From Oscillatoriales cyanobacterium (lineage in GTDB: Bacteria; Cyanobacteriota; Cyanobacteriia; Cyanobacteriales; Microcoleaceae), in the NCBI GenBank assembly GCA_004294385.1, contig REAP01000064.1:1-57507 (forward strand): a stretch of 57,507 nt of DNA, in the 5' to 3' direction. A model generated the notes under the pieces. The model was not told the origin of the DNA. It made no database searches and saw only the letters and a list, made by a program, of their open reading frames with translations. Shown one piece after another: positions 45,202 through 54,218 of this stretch. How positions within the stretch are numbered: position 1 is the stretch's first letter; each line of letters opens with the position of its first letter. The position numbers were made by a program, and so were the translations under genes.

Positions 45202-48200
45202 TTATTTCTCCTTTTGAAACAAAAAGTCTGTGAGGATATTGGATTGTACTGGACAATTGCGATCGTCAAAGAAAATCAAATTTCCCGAAAATAACATGGG
45301 TGGGTATTGTTGATTTTTTTCTTTGGCGGCGTGCAAATTAAGAATTAGCCCCCTTGCGGTGCTAAATTCTGGATAGTCTGAAACAATTTCCTTCAGCTTG
45401 TTTTCGGTTTTATCCAGGGTCTTTGTTGAAAGGCGATTTCCCGAAGCTAGGCTCCAAGCTTTAACATCAATACAAAATAACGTATTCTCCTTGACATAGT
45501 ACAAATCAAACCGTTCGTATAGCTTACGATACTTTTGGAAATCTTGCAATGGCTCAAAACCATAGATGGATTTTATGGCTTTCCAGTCTTTACCGTTGAA
45601 AATTACATTTTGAATCCAGCATTCCACAAAATTTTCAGCCAGTGAGGGAGACAACACATCGTAAAAGAAATGCGGACGCGGAATATAAGTATTAAAAACT
45701 TCCGGTTGTGGAATCAACTTGTTGTACAGTCTGTAGATTGAATCAGTCGAAGGATCTCGCGAGCCAATTTCCTGATCTTCTGAATCATAGGAGGGATCGC
45801 TGATTTTTAGAGATTCAGGATATAACTTATTCTGGTAAGGATAGATTTTTTCCCCATTGATGCTATCGCTGATAATCCAGAATTTTTGGCCTCTTTCTGC
45901 CTCGGAAGCTAAATATGGCGTAAATTCAACTTGTTCTGGGTTGTGATAGAATAAGGAGTCAATAAAATCATCAGGAAATAGCCCTGAATCTCGCAACTTT
46001 TCCAGATACTTGGCTGGGTCTTTGAAAACAATTGGGTCGCGCAACGCATCCCACGTTTTTGTGATGTCAAAAGTATTTTTATTAAGATGAAAGCGATCGA
46101 TTTCTTCCAACATTTGTGTTCTAAACGCTTGGAAAGCCAGAGTGGCATCAATCTCATCAATAACATGATCGTCATAATCCTTAATCGAGCGTTTTTTCTC
46201 TTCTTCTCGAACGCTTAAGTAGACTTTGTGGTTGTTAACGGAAAATTTCCGAATTTCCTCCTTTTCTTTCCCTTCCAGGTATCTGTAAAAATTTACTAAA
46301 TTTTTTCTGGTTTCTTCATTAACAAATATTTTTGCCACTTGGTTGGGAAAATCGCGTCTCTCAGATCTGCCGATCGCTTGCAAAACTTGTTTTCCTAATA
46401 AAATCTGGTGTTGCTGCTGTCGAAATTCTCCAGCTTCTGGTTGGCTGAGGTATTGGTTGAAATCTTTGATTTCAATATTAGAATCTGCCAAGTTTACAAT
46501 ACTTTTCATTAAGGCAAAATGGTAACGTGTAATAGAAAGTCCAGAATCTTTTGATTTGTTAAGTGATGGACCCATTACTGTATAGTAACTGTCCATTAAC
46601 AAAGCTAAAGAATCGAAATCCTTTTCCTCGCCGTTGTGGGTTTTGATAATAGCATTAAACCCTTTGGAAGCTGACTGATAAGCCGATATAAAGAAGATTT
46701 TCTCTCCTTCTTTTTCTACCAGCTCATTCAAATAGGTTTTTTGAGCTTTTTTGTCGGAGTAAAGACTGTTGAATGAGGCATCATACAAAATTATTTTAAT
46801 CCGAATATTACTCTGATATTTCTGATGTCTAACTTGCAAATAATATATATTGGGATGCTCTGATGACACCTCAAATATAAACTGAGCATGATTGAGTATT
46901 TCGCAATGTTGGATCAACTTTTTAATCCAGCGTAGGGTTTGAGTAAAAGCAATTGTTTCTTTAATTGAGTCATCCTCAAACAGGTAAAACAAGAAACGAA
47001 TAAACTTTTGCAATTCTTGGATTTTGTAAATTCCCAGCCAATTTCCATCCTGCTTGAGATCGTCGATAAAACTTTTTAAAATAGTTTCTTCAAATCGTTC
47101 CACAACTTTTTGAGTTTCGTTATTTGGGAAAGACAATAAATCCTCACCGAAAAACTTTACTGCAATCTGTCGCTTGGCCTCACGACTCTCTCTGATGTCT
47201 TCGCAAACCGATACTTCTTCCTCGCTCATTTCCTTAAATGAACTTTGACCGGATTCATGATCATTCCGCAATTTATCTTTTAAATACTGCATATCATAAC
47301 TGGTGCTTAAATCTCCTAAAATTCCTCCTGTTGCTGAAATCAGAAAAATCACATTACTATTATTGCCTAACATGGAATTTATCTTAAATTCAGGCGACGT
47401 CAATATCGCGGTACTACCAATAGACACTTCTCTCAGGGCGCGATCGATCAGATTATTTTTAGGATTTTGATAACGAGAAATTTCTTTGATATTTACGATG
47501 GACTTATAACTTTCATAGACATAAGCAGTATTTAAGTATTTTAGCAGTTGATTTTGCGAGGGGCTTTCTTCACTTGCCTTTTGAACTTTAGCTATTTGTT
47601 GCGACCAAATGTCTAAAGAATGGGATTGAGAATCTTCAGCATCTAAGACGTTAGCTAGAAAATCTTTGATGGTTTTGATTTGAGATCGAACAGCGAGAAT
47701 AGCATAAATTAACTCTGCGACAGAGGTATTATCTGCAACTTTTTCCTCTGTGATTTGGACGTGCCCCCCAGAAGGTCTGGTTAAAAATAATTTTTGCAGA
47801 GGTTCGAGGTTATAAATGTATAAGTTGTTGTATGCAAAAATGTTCATTAAATCATCACAGATTTTATTGTAAAGCTTTTGAGGAATCAACAAACTTCTAT
47901 TATTCTCGAATTTTGAAATAACTCTGGATAACATTTCAAAATCCAATCTAACGAGATTTATATCGTCATAATTCTTGATAATACTAACAATTTCCTCCAT
48001 AGATTCGTCAAGACCATTTTTGATTCGTACTATCTTTTCTAAAAAAATGATCGAATTTCCCTCCTCAACAGTCAATCTTTGATAGATGGTGGCGAATCTT
48101 TGCAGTTTTTCTTCTAAAGTCTTGTCTTTTTCAAAGTGTTCTTGAAATTCGTAAAAAGCTCCCTTATTCTTATCTACAAAAGTTAAAAACTCTCTGTTTT

Positions 48201-49155
48201 CATGATTTTGAGTTGAAAACAGCATAGAAAATTCTCTATTCATAGATGACAGCGCATTATTGATTGCCAGTTTTTCAGGAGAGATGATATCAATCTTCTC
48301 CTCTAGCATAATTTGATAGCCATCTTCCTGCTCGTCCAAGGCCAGGATAAACTTTCGGGAGTTGTCTGTATGCTGAATAACGTATCGATCGAGATGACTG
48401 CTTTTATTGACCCATTTTGTACCGTTGTGGATAAAGTACGGAATAGCCGTTTCAAATTTAGCATAGGTGAGCATCAAAATCCCAGATTTTTTTTGCAGAA
48501 GGTGGAGGGGGAAAAATATTTCAATTAACTTTAAACATTCAGCAGGACAATTACTTTGATCTAATTCACATTTGATGAAAAATTCTAAAAACTTTTCAAT
48601 TAAATTATTCAGTTCCCGTGTTGCTCTCGTAATTTCAGAATCATTAAAATCCTCATCTCCAAAACCTGTGTTTTTTACATATTCAAGGCGTTTAATCACG
48701 TCTTTTACTTTCTCAAGGTTTCGTCGATTTTCCTGAACCTTTTCATCGGAACATACTTTTCGATCGAGCTTCCAAATTTTTGTGTTTTTGAGAATCGAAG
48801 ATATCAATTTATTGTATAATTTGAGATACTCATCCGTCGTTTTCATTTCTAACGAATTGATTTTATAGACGGGAATATTTGGGTATTTGCTCACAACAGA
48901 AGTGGGAACAGATAAGTGTTCTCTCAATGGGGCAACATATATACCGATTATTTGAATATCTTTATTTTCTTCTATGGTTTGATAAATTGCTTCAAACAAT
49001 TGGTGAGTTTTTCCTGAACCCGTACCATAATTGATTAGTTTTAGTTGGGGACGGTTTTCTCGGAAGCTATCTTCAATAGTTGTCAGGTAGGAATTAATAA
49101 TTTTGGAACGAGGTGATTCTAACCGCTGATTAAGAGAGTCTGTTTGTTTTTGCAT
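45202..49155 (-). CDS. SF2-like helicase with C-terminal PD-(D/E)xK nuclease signature
   Basis: A 1317-aa protein. Helicase features: Walker A GTGSGKT (44-50), motif Ia region IYVAPLREHLS, Walker B ILALDEQE (D274-E277), SATGG (607-611), motif V-like AYQSASKGFN (825-834) and motif VI QAIGRSERR (926-934). The motifs are widely spaced, with large insertions between Walker B and SAT. The C-terminus, about 1150-1317, has E1174, D1217 (RFDLYY) and IDVKAW (D1230, K1232), the expected layout of a PD-(D/E)xK nuclease. So a helicase-nuclease fusion acting on DNA or RNA is likely. It starts at the ATG at 49155 without a clear ribosome-binding site and is coupled to the 779-aa gene. It lies beside a broken toxin and an HNH gene. 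I cannot match it to a named defence system. Confidence 0.88.
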   Translation of the reverse strand: MQKQTDSLNQRLESPRSKIINSYLTTIEDSFRENRPQLKLINYGTGSGKTHQLFEAIYQTIEENKDIQIIGIYVAPLREHLSVPTSVVSKYPNIPVYKINSLEMKTTDEYLKLYNKLISSILKNTKIWKLDRKVCSDEKVQENRRNLEKVKDVIKRLEYVKNTGFGDEDFNDSEITRATRELNNLIEKFLEFFIKCELDQSNCPAECLKLIEIFFPLHLLQKKSGILMLTYAKFETAIPYFIHNGTKWVNKSSHLDRYVIQHTDNSRKFILALDEQEDGYQIMLEEKIDIISPEKLAINNALSSMNREFSMLFSTQNHENREFLTFVDKNKGAFYEFQEHFEKDKTLEEKLQRFATIYQRLTVEEGNSIIFLEKIVRIKNGLDESMEEIVSIIKNYDDINLVRLDFEMLSRVISKFENNRSLLIPQKLYNKICDDLMNIFAYNNLYIYNLEPLQKLFLTRPSGGHVQITEEKVADNTSVAELIYAILAVRSQIKTIKDFLANVLDAEDSQSHSLDIWSQQIAKVQKASEESPSQNQLLKYLNTAYVYESYKSIVNIKEISRYQNPKNNLIDRALREVSIGSTAILTSPEFKINSMLGNNSNVIFLISATGGILGDLSTSYDMQYLKDKLRNDHESGQSSFKEMSEEEVSVCEDIRESREAKRQIAVKFFGEDLLSFPNNETQKVVERFEETILKSFIDDLKQDGNWLGIYKIQELQKFIRFLFYLFEDDSIKETIAFTQTLRWIKKLIQHCEILNHAQFIFEVSSEHPNIYYLQVRHQKYQSNIRIKIILYDASFNSLYSDKKAQKTYLNELVEKEGEKIFFISAYQSASKGFNAIIKTHNGEEKDFDSLALLMDSYYTVMGPSLNKSKDSGLSITRYHFALMKSIVNLADSNIEIKDFNQYLSQPEAGEFRQQQHQILLGKQVLQAIGRSERRDFPNQVAKIFVNEETRKNLVNFYRYLEGKEKEEIRKFSVNNHKVYLSVREEEKKRSIKDYDDHVIDEIDATLAFQAFRTQMLEEIDRFHLNKNTFDITKTWDALRDPIVFKDPAKYLEKLRDSGLFPDDFIDSLFYHNPEQVEFTPYLASEAERGQKFWIISDSINGEKIYPYQNKLYPESLKISDPSYDSEDQEIGSRDPSTDSIYRLYNKLIPQPEVFNTYIPRPHFFYDVLSPSLAENFVECWIQNVIFNGKDWKAIKSIYGFEPLQDFQKYRKLYERFDLYYVKENTLFCIDVKAWSLASGNRLSTKTLDKTENKLKEIVSDYPEFSTARGLILNLHAAKEKNQQYPPMLFSGNLIFFDDRNCPVQSNILTDFLFQKEK

Positions 49156-49212
49156 TACGTGTTATTACTTGATCTAGAGTAAATATATATCGTGGTATGG
49201 TCTTCTCTTTAA

Positions 49213-49323
49213 CTAATACCCATAGTAGCGCATGAACTCTTGCAATTTGTCTCGTAAATTACTATAGGGGAGTTTTTTGGCATCTTTCTGTGCCTGTTTA
49301 GTGTATACCAGATTCCAACTCAC
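49213..49323 (-). pseudogene. Truncated YoeB/RelE-type toxin gene (5' fragment)
   Basis: A GTG at 49323 overlaps the stop of the YefM-like antitoxin by 4 bp (GTGA), the usual antitoxin-toxin spacing. The 36-residue frame reads SWNLVYTKQAQKDAKKLPYSNLRDKLQEF, close to the start of YoeB-type mRNA interferases (about 85 aa), then ends MRYYGY-stop. The catalytic C-terminal half (with Glu/His/Tyr residues) is missing and is not found further on. The sequence loss abuts the helicase gene start (49155). Confidence 0.8.
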
Positions 49324-49556
49324 CACTGCAACTCCCGATCGCACTCTTCAATCGGCGTTGCCATTCCTTCGCGAATCGATTCCCGCATCCCCGGCACTGA
49401 GAGAAGATACAGTGTTTCTTGTACAGATGCCCAGTCAGATTCAGATAATAACACTGCATTGCTAGTCTGTCCTGCAATCACAACAGGTTGATGTGACTCA
49501 CTCACGGAATCGATCAACTGCTGTAACTGTTTTTGAGCTTCCTTGATTGGGATCAT
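49320..49556 (-). CDS. YefM/Phd-type antitoxin
   Basis: A 78-aa antitoxin that would bind and repress its own promoter and neutralise a YoeB/RelE-type toxin. It has the Phd/YefM opening (MIPIKEAQKQLQQLIDSV, HQPVVIAGQTSNAVLLSESDWASVQETLYLLS) and a C-terminal tail that contacts the toxin (MRESIREGMATPIEECDRELQW). The paired toxin is truncated (49213-49323), leaving this as an orphan antitoxin. Confidence 0.9.
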   Translation of the reverse strand: MIPIKEAQKQLQQLIDSVSESHQPVVIAGQTSNAVLLSESDWASVQETLYLLSVPGMRESIREGMATPIEECDRELQW

Positions 49557-49597
49557 AATTTTCCACTCGTCTAATCACAAAAATTGCTACGTTAAGT

Positions 49598-50044
49598 CTA
49601 ATACGGATCGTTGGGTGAAGGATGCAGCCCAGTTTTTATCCAAAATCGCCTGGTTGCTCGAATAGAATCTTCCTCTGGATAGCGCATATCGTTCAGATCA
49701 AGGCGGATACAAGTGGCTCTTCCTGCGGGCGTAACACCGTGAATAACTACCCCACCCTTTACCCATACAAAATGCTCAGCCCATTTTTGACTGCGAGGAT
49801 TGAAAAGAGGAACGATTTCTTGGGTTTCTGGATCGATCCCGGCCACAAAATTGTAGCGTCGCTCATTGCAACGACGACAGGCTAAGGCAAGGTTGCTAAT
49901 CTCATCGGAACCTTCTAGAGAGCGTGGAGTAACATGATCGATAGTAAAGCGATTAGCACTCAAACGTTCTGGGGAATGACAATATTCGCATAAATATTTC
50001 GCTCTTTCTCGAACCGCCTGTCTTATCGGATCGCTAATTGACAT
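49598..50044 (-). CDS. HNH endonuclease
   Basis: A 148-aa HNH-fold nuclease. The metal site is visible: CEYC, FTIDHVTPRSLEGSDEISNLALACRRCNERR, with H in IDHV, N in SNLALAC and the CxxC pairs that bind zinc. Such short HNH proteins act in restriction, mobile elements or phage defence. Its start overlaps the end of the small gene at 50034 by 11 bp, so the two are co-translated. Confidence 0.9.
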   Translation of the reverse strand: MSISDPIRQAVRERAKYLCEYCHSPERLSANRFTIDHVTPRSLEGSDEISNLALACRRCNERRYNFVAGIDPETQEIVPLFNPRSQKWAEHFVWVKGGVVIHGVTPAGRATCIRLDLNDMRYPEEDSIRATRRFWIKTGLHPSPNDPY

Positions 50045-50273
50045 CTTGAGCTACCATCATTGCATTGATGTGCGTAAAGATGCGATCTAATTCCCCAATA
50101 GCTTCGAGTTCCGATGCTTCTTCTGCCATTAGTTGGTCTGCTTTCTTCTTTTCTAGCAATAATTCCATCCGCTGTTGGAGCGATTCACTAAATTTGAACA
50201 ACTTCCAGCTATCCACTTTTTCAATGCAAATCTCATGGACTAACGAGGAGGGTTTTTTGAGAATTGAAACCAT
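50034..50273 (-). CDS. Small partner of the HNH endonuclease, function unknown
   Basis: A 79-aa hydrophilic protein (MVSILKKPSSLVHEICIEKVDSWKLFKFSESLQQRMELLLEKKK...). A Lys-rich helical middle (QQRMELLLEKKKADQLMAEEASELEAIGELDRIF) looks like a short coiled coil. It overlaps the HNH gene in the same operon and recurs with HNH genes in cyanobacteria as I recall. It might be an immunity or DNA-binding partner, but no motif supports either. Confidence 0.75.
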   Translation of the reverse strand: MVSILKKPSSLVHEICIEKVDSWKLFKFSESLQQRMELLLEKKKADQLMAEEASELEAIGELDRIFTHINAMMVAQDVN

Positions 50274-50384
50274 TTTAGACCCCTAGCTTTTGATTTTAGG
50301 TAGTGAGTAAATTATAGCTTTTATAGTCCTGGATGCCCACGGGATATAAAACCCGGTTTCTGCCTCAATATCTCAAGTGCGTTG

Positions 50385-51107
50385 TTATCGGAGGACATTC
50401 ATCGATCGACCTAAAAATTGCTCGTATCCTTGCTGAAACTTCTCCTTTCCATTCTGCTCTATAATACTGCCGTGAGCCATAATCACTCGCTCAAAATCCC
50501 AGCCTAGAATCTTCTTCACAGATTGTCTCACTTTCTCCTTTTCGGTTGTGGCAATTCGCTCCAATAACGATGGACTCAAGCTCTTATATCCTCCCAGCAC
50601 TCTAGTCGCAAATTGCGTCAGTGCTGGAAAGCTTTCATCAAAATGAAATGCTGTATCCGTTAATATCAGAGTGCGGCTTGCAGCATGGAAAAACACACAT
50701 TCATTGAGTGAATCAAAACCGCTTAAACCCAATGTTCTAAATCCGTCAAAAAATACGTATTCTAGCCCATCACATAAACTATTTGTATCACTCTTGATTG
50801 TTTTGTCGATCGCTAAATCTGGTTTTTTGACTTCTAAACCTGGTACAGCCCAAAAAGTCCCGTTTGGGTAAAGTGTTTTGAAATTGCCTGCAAATAAATA
50901 GTGATAAAGATTGGGAGCAATTATGTGCTTGACCGTTCCAATTTCGTCAAGCTGACGCACAATTTCATCACTGATTTGAATCGGAGAAATAACTGCTAAC
51001 TCACGATTTGCCAGCCGAATTACAGTCATCCTTGTGCCAACACTGAGTCCGAAATATCGGAAGGGCTGTTCGGCAACCCAAATATCTCTATCAATTTCTC
51101 TGAGCAT
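50385..51107 (-). CDS. DUF4336 family protein
   Basis: A 240-aa protein of the DUF4336 family, whose fold resembles the metallo-beta-lactamase superfamily. The core reads MLREIDRDIWVAEQPFRYFGLSVGTRMTVIRL, then AVISPIQISDEIVRQLDEIGTVKHIIAPNLYHYLF, RTLILTDTAFHFDE and a late VIMAHGSII. Candidate metal ligands (His in PNLYHY and MAHG) are present, but the typical HxHxDH is not, so hydrolase activity is uncertain. It stands alone. Confidence 0.88.
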   Translation of the reverse strand: MLREIDRDIWVAEQPFRYFGLSVGTRMTVIRLANRELAVISPIQISDEIVRQLDEIGTVKHIIAPNLYHYLFAGNFKTLYPNGTFWAVPGLEVKKPDLAIDKTIKSDTNSLCDGLEYVFFDGFRTLGLSGFDSLNECVFFHAASRTLILTDTAFHFDESFPALTQFATRVLGGYKSLSPSLLERIATTEKEKVRQSVKKILGWDFERVIMAHGSIIEQNGKEKFQQGYEQFLGRSMNVLR

Positions 51108-51182
51108 TTCAAAATTTCCAAGGATGAACTTAATTAGACTAACTCACAACGGCTTTATAGTTCAATTCGGATGATATTCATT

Positions 51183-51258
51183 CGTAGGGGCGAAGCATTC
51201 CGGCGGTAAATCTCTGTTTGTAACTAATATATTGTCTGCGGTCATGCTTCGCCCTTAC
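51183..51258. repeat. Inverted repeat 'gtaggggcgaagcat'
   Basis: Arms cgtaggggcgaagcat (51183-51198) and atgcttcgcccttac (51244-51258) pair with one mismatch around a 45-nt spacer, in the gap between DUF4336 and fraD. Confidence 0.8.
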
Positions 51259-51274
51259 AAAATTGAGATCCACA

Positions 51275-52273
51275 TCAAATTTGACTATCTCCCCCAGTTC
51301 CATTCTTTTTCACCCCCGGCTTAGAGCGTTTGATAGCACCGCATTCTACAGTCGCTGCATTGCCGATATTGATCACTTCGCAAGACTTGGTAAAGGAATA
51401 TATTTCCGGCTTAAAAACTAGCCCCAGCCAAGTCGCTTGCATTTCTAGCTGATAGCGAGACTCTCCTTGGACGATGGAAGTTTTGACATCCCAACTCGCA
51501 TCTTCTGGAACGACTTTCATTTTTTTAAATGCTTCATTTTTCAAGAAAAATCGCTCGTTGTCAATATCTATCAGCATTTTTTCTATCCGCGGCCAAGGTT
51601 TTGTGCGAGCTTGATTTTCGAGGTATTTCTCCATTTCGTTGAGGATAGTCACACCTCTAGAAGGATTGATTTTCGGCCCTTGAAATGTCACCACATAATC
51701 ACTTTGTTTTAAATTTTGTGATAAAACACTCGGATACTCTTGTAGCCAACCTTGAATCAAAAAATGAAAAGCAAACCAACAAGAAAACAGCACATGAATC
51801 AGTATAATGATTAAAAATTGTGGCCGGACTAACGACTTAATTCTTTCCCATTTTGACTCACTATTCCAAATTTGTATTGCTGCTAAAACTACGATCGCGA
51901 TGAGTGGGCCTGCTATCCACGCTATGTGCCGACTGTCTGGTGGCAATCTTACTAATAGCCACAGCCCAATTAAGGCACTTGTCACCCACGGACTAATACT
52001 TACTCCGTAAATTACAAAAGGTGGCTGACTGGTCAACAAACCCATTGAAATTACGAAAGATAGCCAACTTAAATCAGCAATGATTATTCTGGTTGGCATA
52101 TCTGTGACAGCAGCAGCCGACAGCAAAGCTAAAAATATGCTAATCAGTAAAGGTGTTTTCCAGTGGACAATTCTAGGTGGAAGAATTGCCTTTTGGACTT
52201 TTTTGTTTTGTTCCCAAAGGTTATTGGTTAGCTTCGTAAGTTGTTGCGTGACATCCAAAAATTGTTTCATCAT
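51275..52273 (-). CDS. fraD: Filament integrity protein FraD (DUF5357)
   Basis: A 332-aa septum-localised membrane protein. In Anabaena FraD forms part of the septal junctions between adjacent cells. About five transmembrane spans occupy residues 38-180 (LLISIFLALLSAAAVTDM, IIADLSWLSFVISMGLL, SALIGLWLLVRL, AGPLIAIVVLAAIQIW, IIILIHVLFSCWFAFHFLI). A periplasmic or septal C-terminal domain follows (GVTILNEMEKYLENQARTKPWP...). It is 9 bp after the FraC gene. Family assignment is by sequence and gene order. Confidence 0.88.
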   Translation of the reverse strand: MMKQFLDVTQQLTKLTNNLWEQNKKVQKAILPPRIVHWKTPLLISIFLALLSAAAVTDMPTRIIIADLSWLSFVISMGLLTSQPPFVIYGVSISPWVTSALIGLWLLVRLPPDSRHIAWIAGPLIAIVVLAAIQIWNSESKWERIKSLVRPQFLIIILIHVLFSCWFAFHFLIQGWLQEYPSVLSQNLKQSDYVVTFQGPKINPSRGVTILNEMEKYLENQARTKPWPRIEKMLIDIDNERFFLKNEAFKKMKVVPEDASWDVKTSIVQGESRYQLEMQATWLGLVFKPEIYSFTKSCEVINIGNAATVECGAIKRSKPGVKKNGTGGDSQI

Positions 52274-52282
52274 AGATTTTAT

Positions 52283-52801
52283 TTAATTGATGCTTTGCAG
52301 AAATAACACGGTTAAAATCACGAAATTGCTAGCTGTGTGGGAGATTAAAACTGCACCAAACACGGTGGTTACTTGGAAAGTCTTTTGGGGAGGACGCTTG
52401 GTGAGGCTGGGCGGCCCGATGAATTGAGGTTTGGCAGCTTTTTTGGTGCCAGCAGCCACATTTTGCACGAGTTCCAATCCTTGCCATTTGGCGAAAAAAG
52501 TTATGGCTAAGACTAATACCGCGATCGCAGTTATTGCACTATAAATATCCTGTCCTCTTCCCAAGATCATGTAATCTATGAGTTGTTCTCGCAGGTCTTT
52601 TGGCAGCACGCTTTCAAGACCGAAAAAGACTAGCCAACCTACACAGGTGCAAGATAAATTGAGGATGGCTGTATATTCAACGCTGGTTCTGGGGCCGAGT
52701 TTCAGGAGTTTTTGCAGGAACCACGATTCGATCGCGATCGCCAAAAACACAATTAACATCTGAACCAAAACAGTCCGAAATGGAAAAACACTCGCAATCA
52801 T
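52283..52801 (-). CDS. fraC: Filament integrity protein FraC
   Basis: A 172-aa septal membrane protein with three or four spans (FPFRTVLVQMLIVFLAIAIESWFL, YTAILNLSCTCVGWLVFFGL, SAITAIAVLVLAITFFAKW, VFGAVLISHTASNFVILTVLFL). It pairs with FraD in septal junctions and is needed to keep filaments whole in Anabaena. The gene comes first in the fraC-fraD operon. Confidence 0.88.
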   Translation of the reverse strand: MIASVFPFRTVLVQMLIVFLAIAIESWFLQKLLKLGPRTSVEYTAILNLSCTCVGWLVFFGLESVLPKDLREQLIDYMILGRGQDIYSAITAIAVLVLAITFFAKWQGLELVQNVAAGTKKAAKPQFIGPPSLTKRPPQKTFQVTTVFGAVLISHTASNFVILTVLFLQSIN

Positions 52802-52930
52802 AAAATTTTACAACTATAAGGGCTGCGTAGCATTACTCGTTCCCAGGCTGGGAACCAGATAACCAGTTTATAGTACAATTATAATCTGTTCAGTTACCGA
52901 CCCAAGACAGACTCTGAATAATTGTTAATT

Positions 52931-54064
52931 ATGGTAAGGAATGGCATTGGTATTCGGACAGCATCATCCCGATCGGAACGCGCGGCCGGTCAGATTCACG
53001 TCTACGATGGCGCTAGTAAGGGTAAGTCTCAGGCTGCTTTAGGCGTGGTTCTGCGTTCGATCGGACTGGGTATCAATTCTGACTCCCCCACGCGAGTCCT
53101 GCTGCTACGTTTTCTCAAGGGACCCGGCCGCTCCTACGACGAAGATGGGGCTATAGAAGCCTTACAGCGGGCGTTTCCTCACCTGATTGACCAAGTGCGT
53201 ACTGGTAGGGCTGAGTATTTTGGGCCTGAAGCTATCACCAGATTCGATCGCACAGAAGCCCAGCGCGGTTGGGATATCGCGAAAGGTGCGATCGCCTCGG
53301 AACTGTATTCTGTTGTGGTACTAGACGAATTAAACCCGGTTTTGGACTTGGGTTTGCTCCCAGTCGATGAAGTAGTCCAAACTCTCAAAAACAAACCAGA
53401 ATATTTGGAAGTAATCGCCACAGGGAGGGCGACTCCCCAAGCTTTGCTCGATATTGCTGACTTGCATTCAGAAATGAAGCCGCACTACCACCCCGCAGCG
53501 GCAGAACATAATATAACGGGTATTGAAATATACACAGGTGCTGGCAAGGGTAAGTCTACCAGTGCTCTGGGGAAGGCTTTGCAGGCGATCGGCAGGGGGA
53601 TCAGTTTAGACCAATCTCACCGGGTGTTAATCGTGCAGTGGCTGAAAGGCGGCACCGGTTATACGGAAGACGCGGCAATTGCAGCTTTGCGCCAAAGTTA
53701 CCCGCAGCTAGTGGATCATCAGCGGTGTGGCCGGGATGCTATAGTTTGGCGCGGGCAACAGCAGGAGTTGGACTGTACCGAAGCTGAACGTGGCTGGGAA
53801 ATTGCTAAAGCTGCGATCGCCAGCGGTTGGTATAAAACAATTATTCTGGATGAACTCAATCCCACAGTAGACTTAGAACTATTGCCAGTAGAGCCGATCG
53901 TGGAAGCCTTGCTACGCAAGCCCCGCGATACCGAAATCATTATCACTGGGCGCTGTCACAAACCCCACGCTTATTTTGATTTAGCAAGTGTGCATTCAGA
54001 GGTATACTGTCACAAACACTACGGCGATCGGGGCGTAGAGCTCAAGCGTGGCGTAGACTTTTAA
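52931..54064 (+). CDS. cobO: Duplicated cob(I)yrinic acid a,c-diamide adenosyltransferase
   Basis: A 377-aa enzyme that adenosylates corrinoids for B12 synthesis. It is a tandem fusion of two CobA/CobO domains. The first opens IHVYDGASKGKSQAALGVVLRSIGLG and the second IEIYTGAGKGKSTSALGKALQAIGRG, each with a P-loop (GASKGKS / GAGKGKS) and its own ERGWxIAK and VVLDELNPxxDLxLLP motif. Both ATP sites look complete. Bacterial CobA is normally about 200 aa, so the fusion doubles the usual length; I believe it is common in cyanobacteria. The ATG at 52931 is chosen over a TTG nine bases earlier. Confidence 0.9.
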   Translation: MVRNGIGIRTASSRSERAAGQIHVYDGASKGKSQAALGVVLRSIGLGINSDSPTRVLLLRFLKGPGRSYDEDGAIEALQRAFPHLIDQVRTGRAEYFGPEAITRFDRTEAQRGWDIAKGAIASELYSVVVLDELNPVLDLGLLPVDEVVQTLKNKPEYLEVIATGRATPQALLDIADLHSEMKPHYHPAAAEHNITGIEIYTGAGKGKSTSALGKALQAIGRGISLDQSHRVLIVQWLKGGTGYTEDAAIAALRQSYPQLVDHQRCGRDAIVWRGQQQELDCTEAERGWEIAKAAIASGWYKTIILDELNPTVDLELLPVEPIVEALLRKPRDTEIIITGRCHKPHAYFDLASVHSEVYCHKHYGDRGVELKRGVDF

Positions 54065-54218
54065 GGCCTAGATCTGAACCCTTTTTTCATCCTAAATCTG
54101 AAACTTCCTTTTATGGACGCGATCCCAGCTCGCTGATCCAGCATGGAACATTCAGAATATGAACCGCGTCTGGGAGAGCGTAAGCACCTAAGACCGTCCA
54201 ATTAAGGATTATAGAAGG

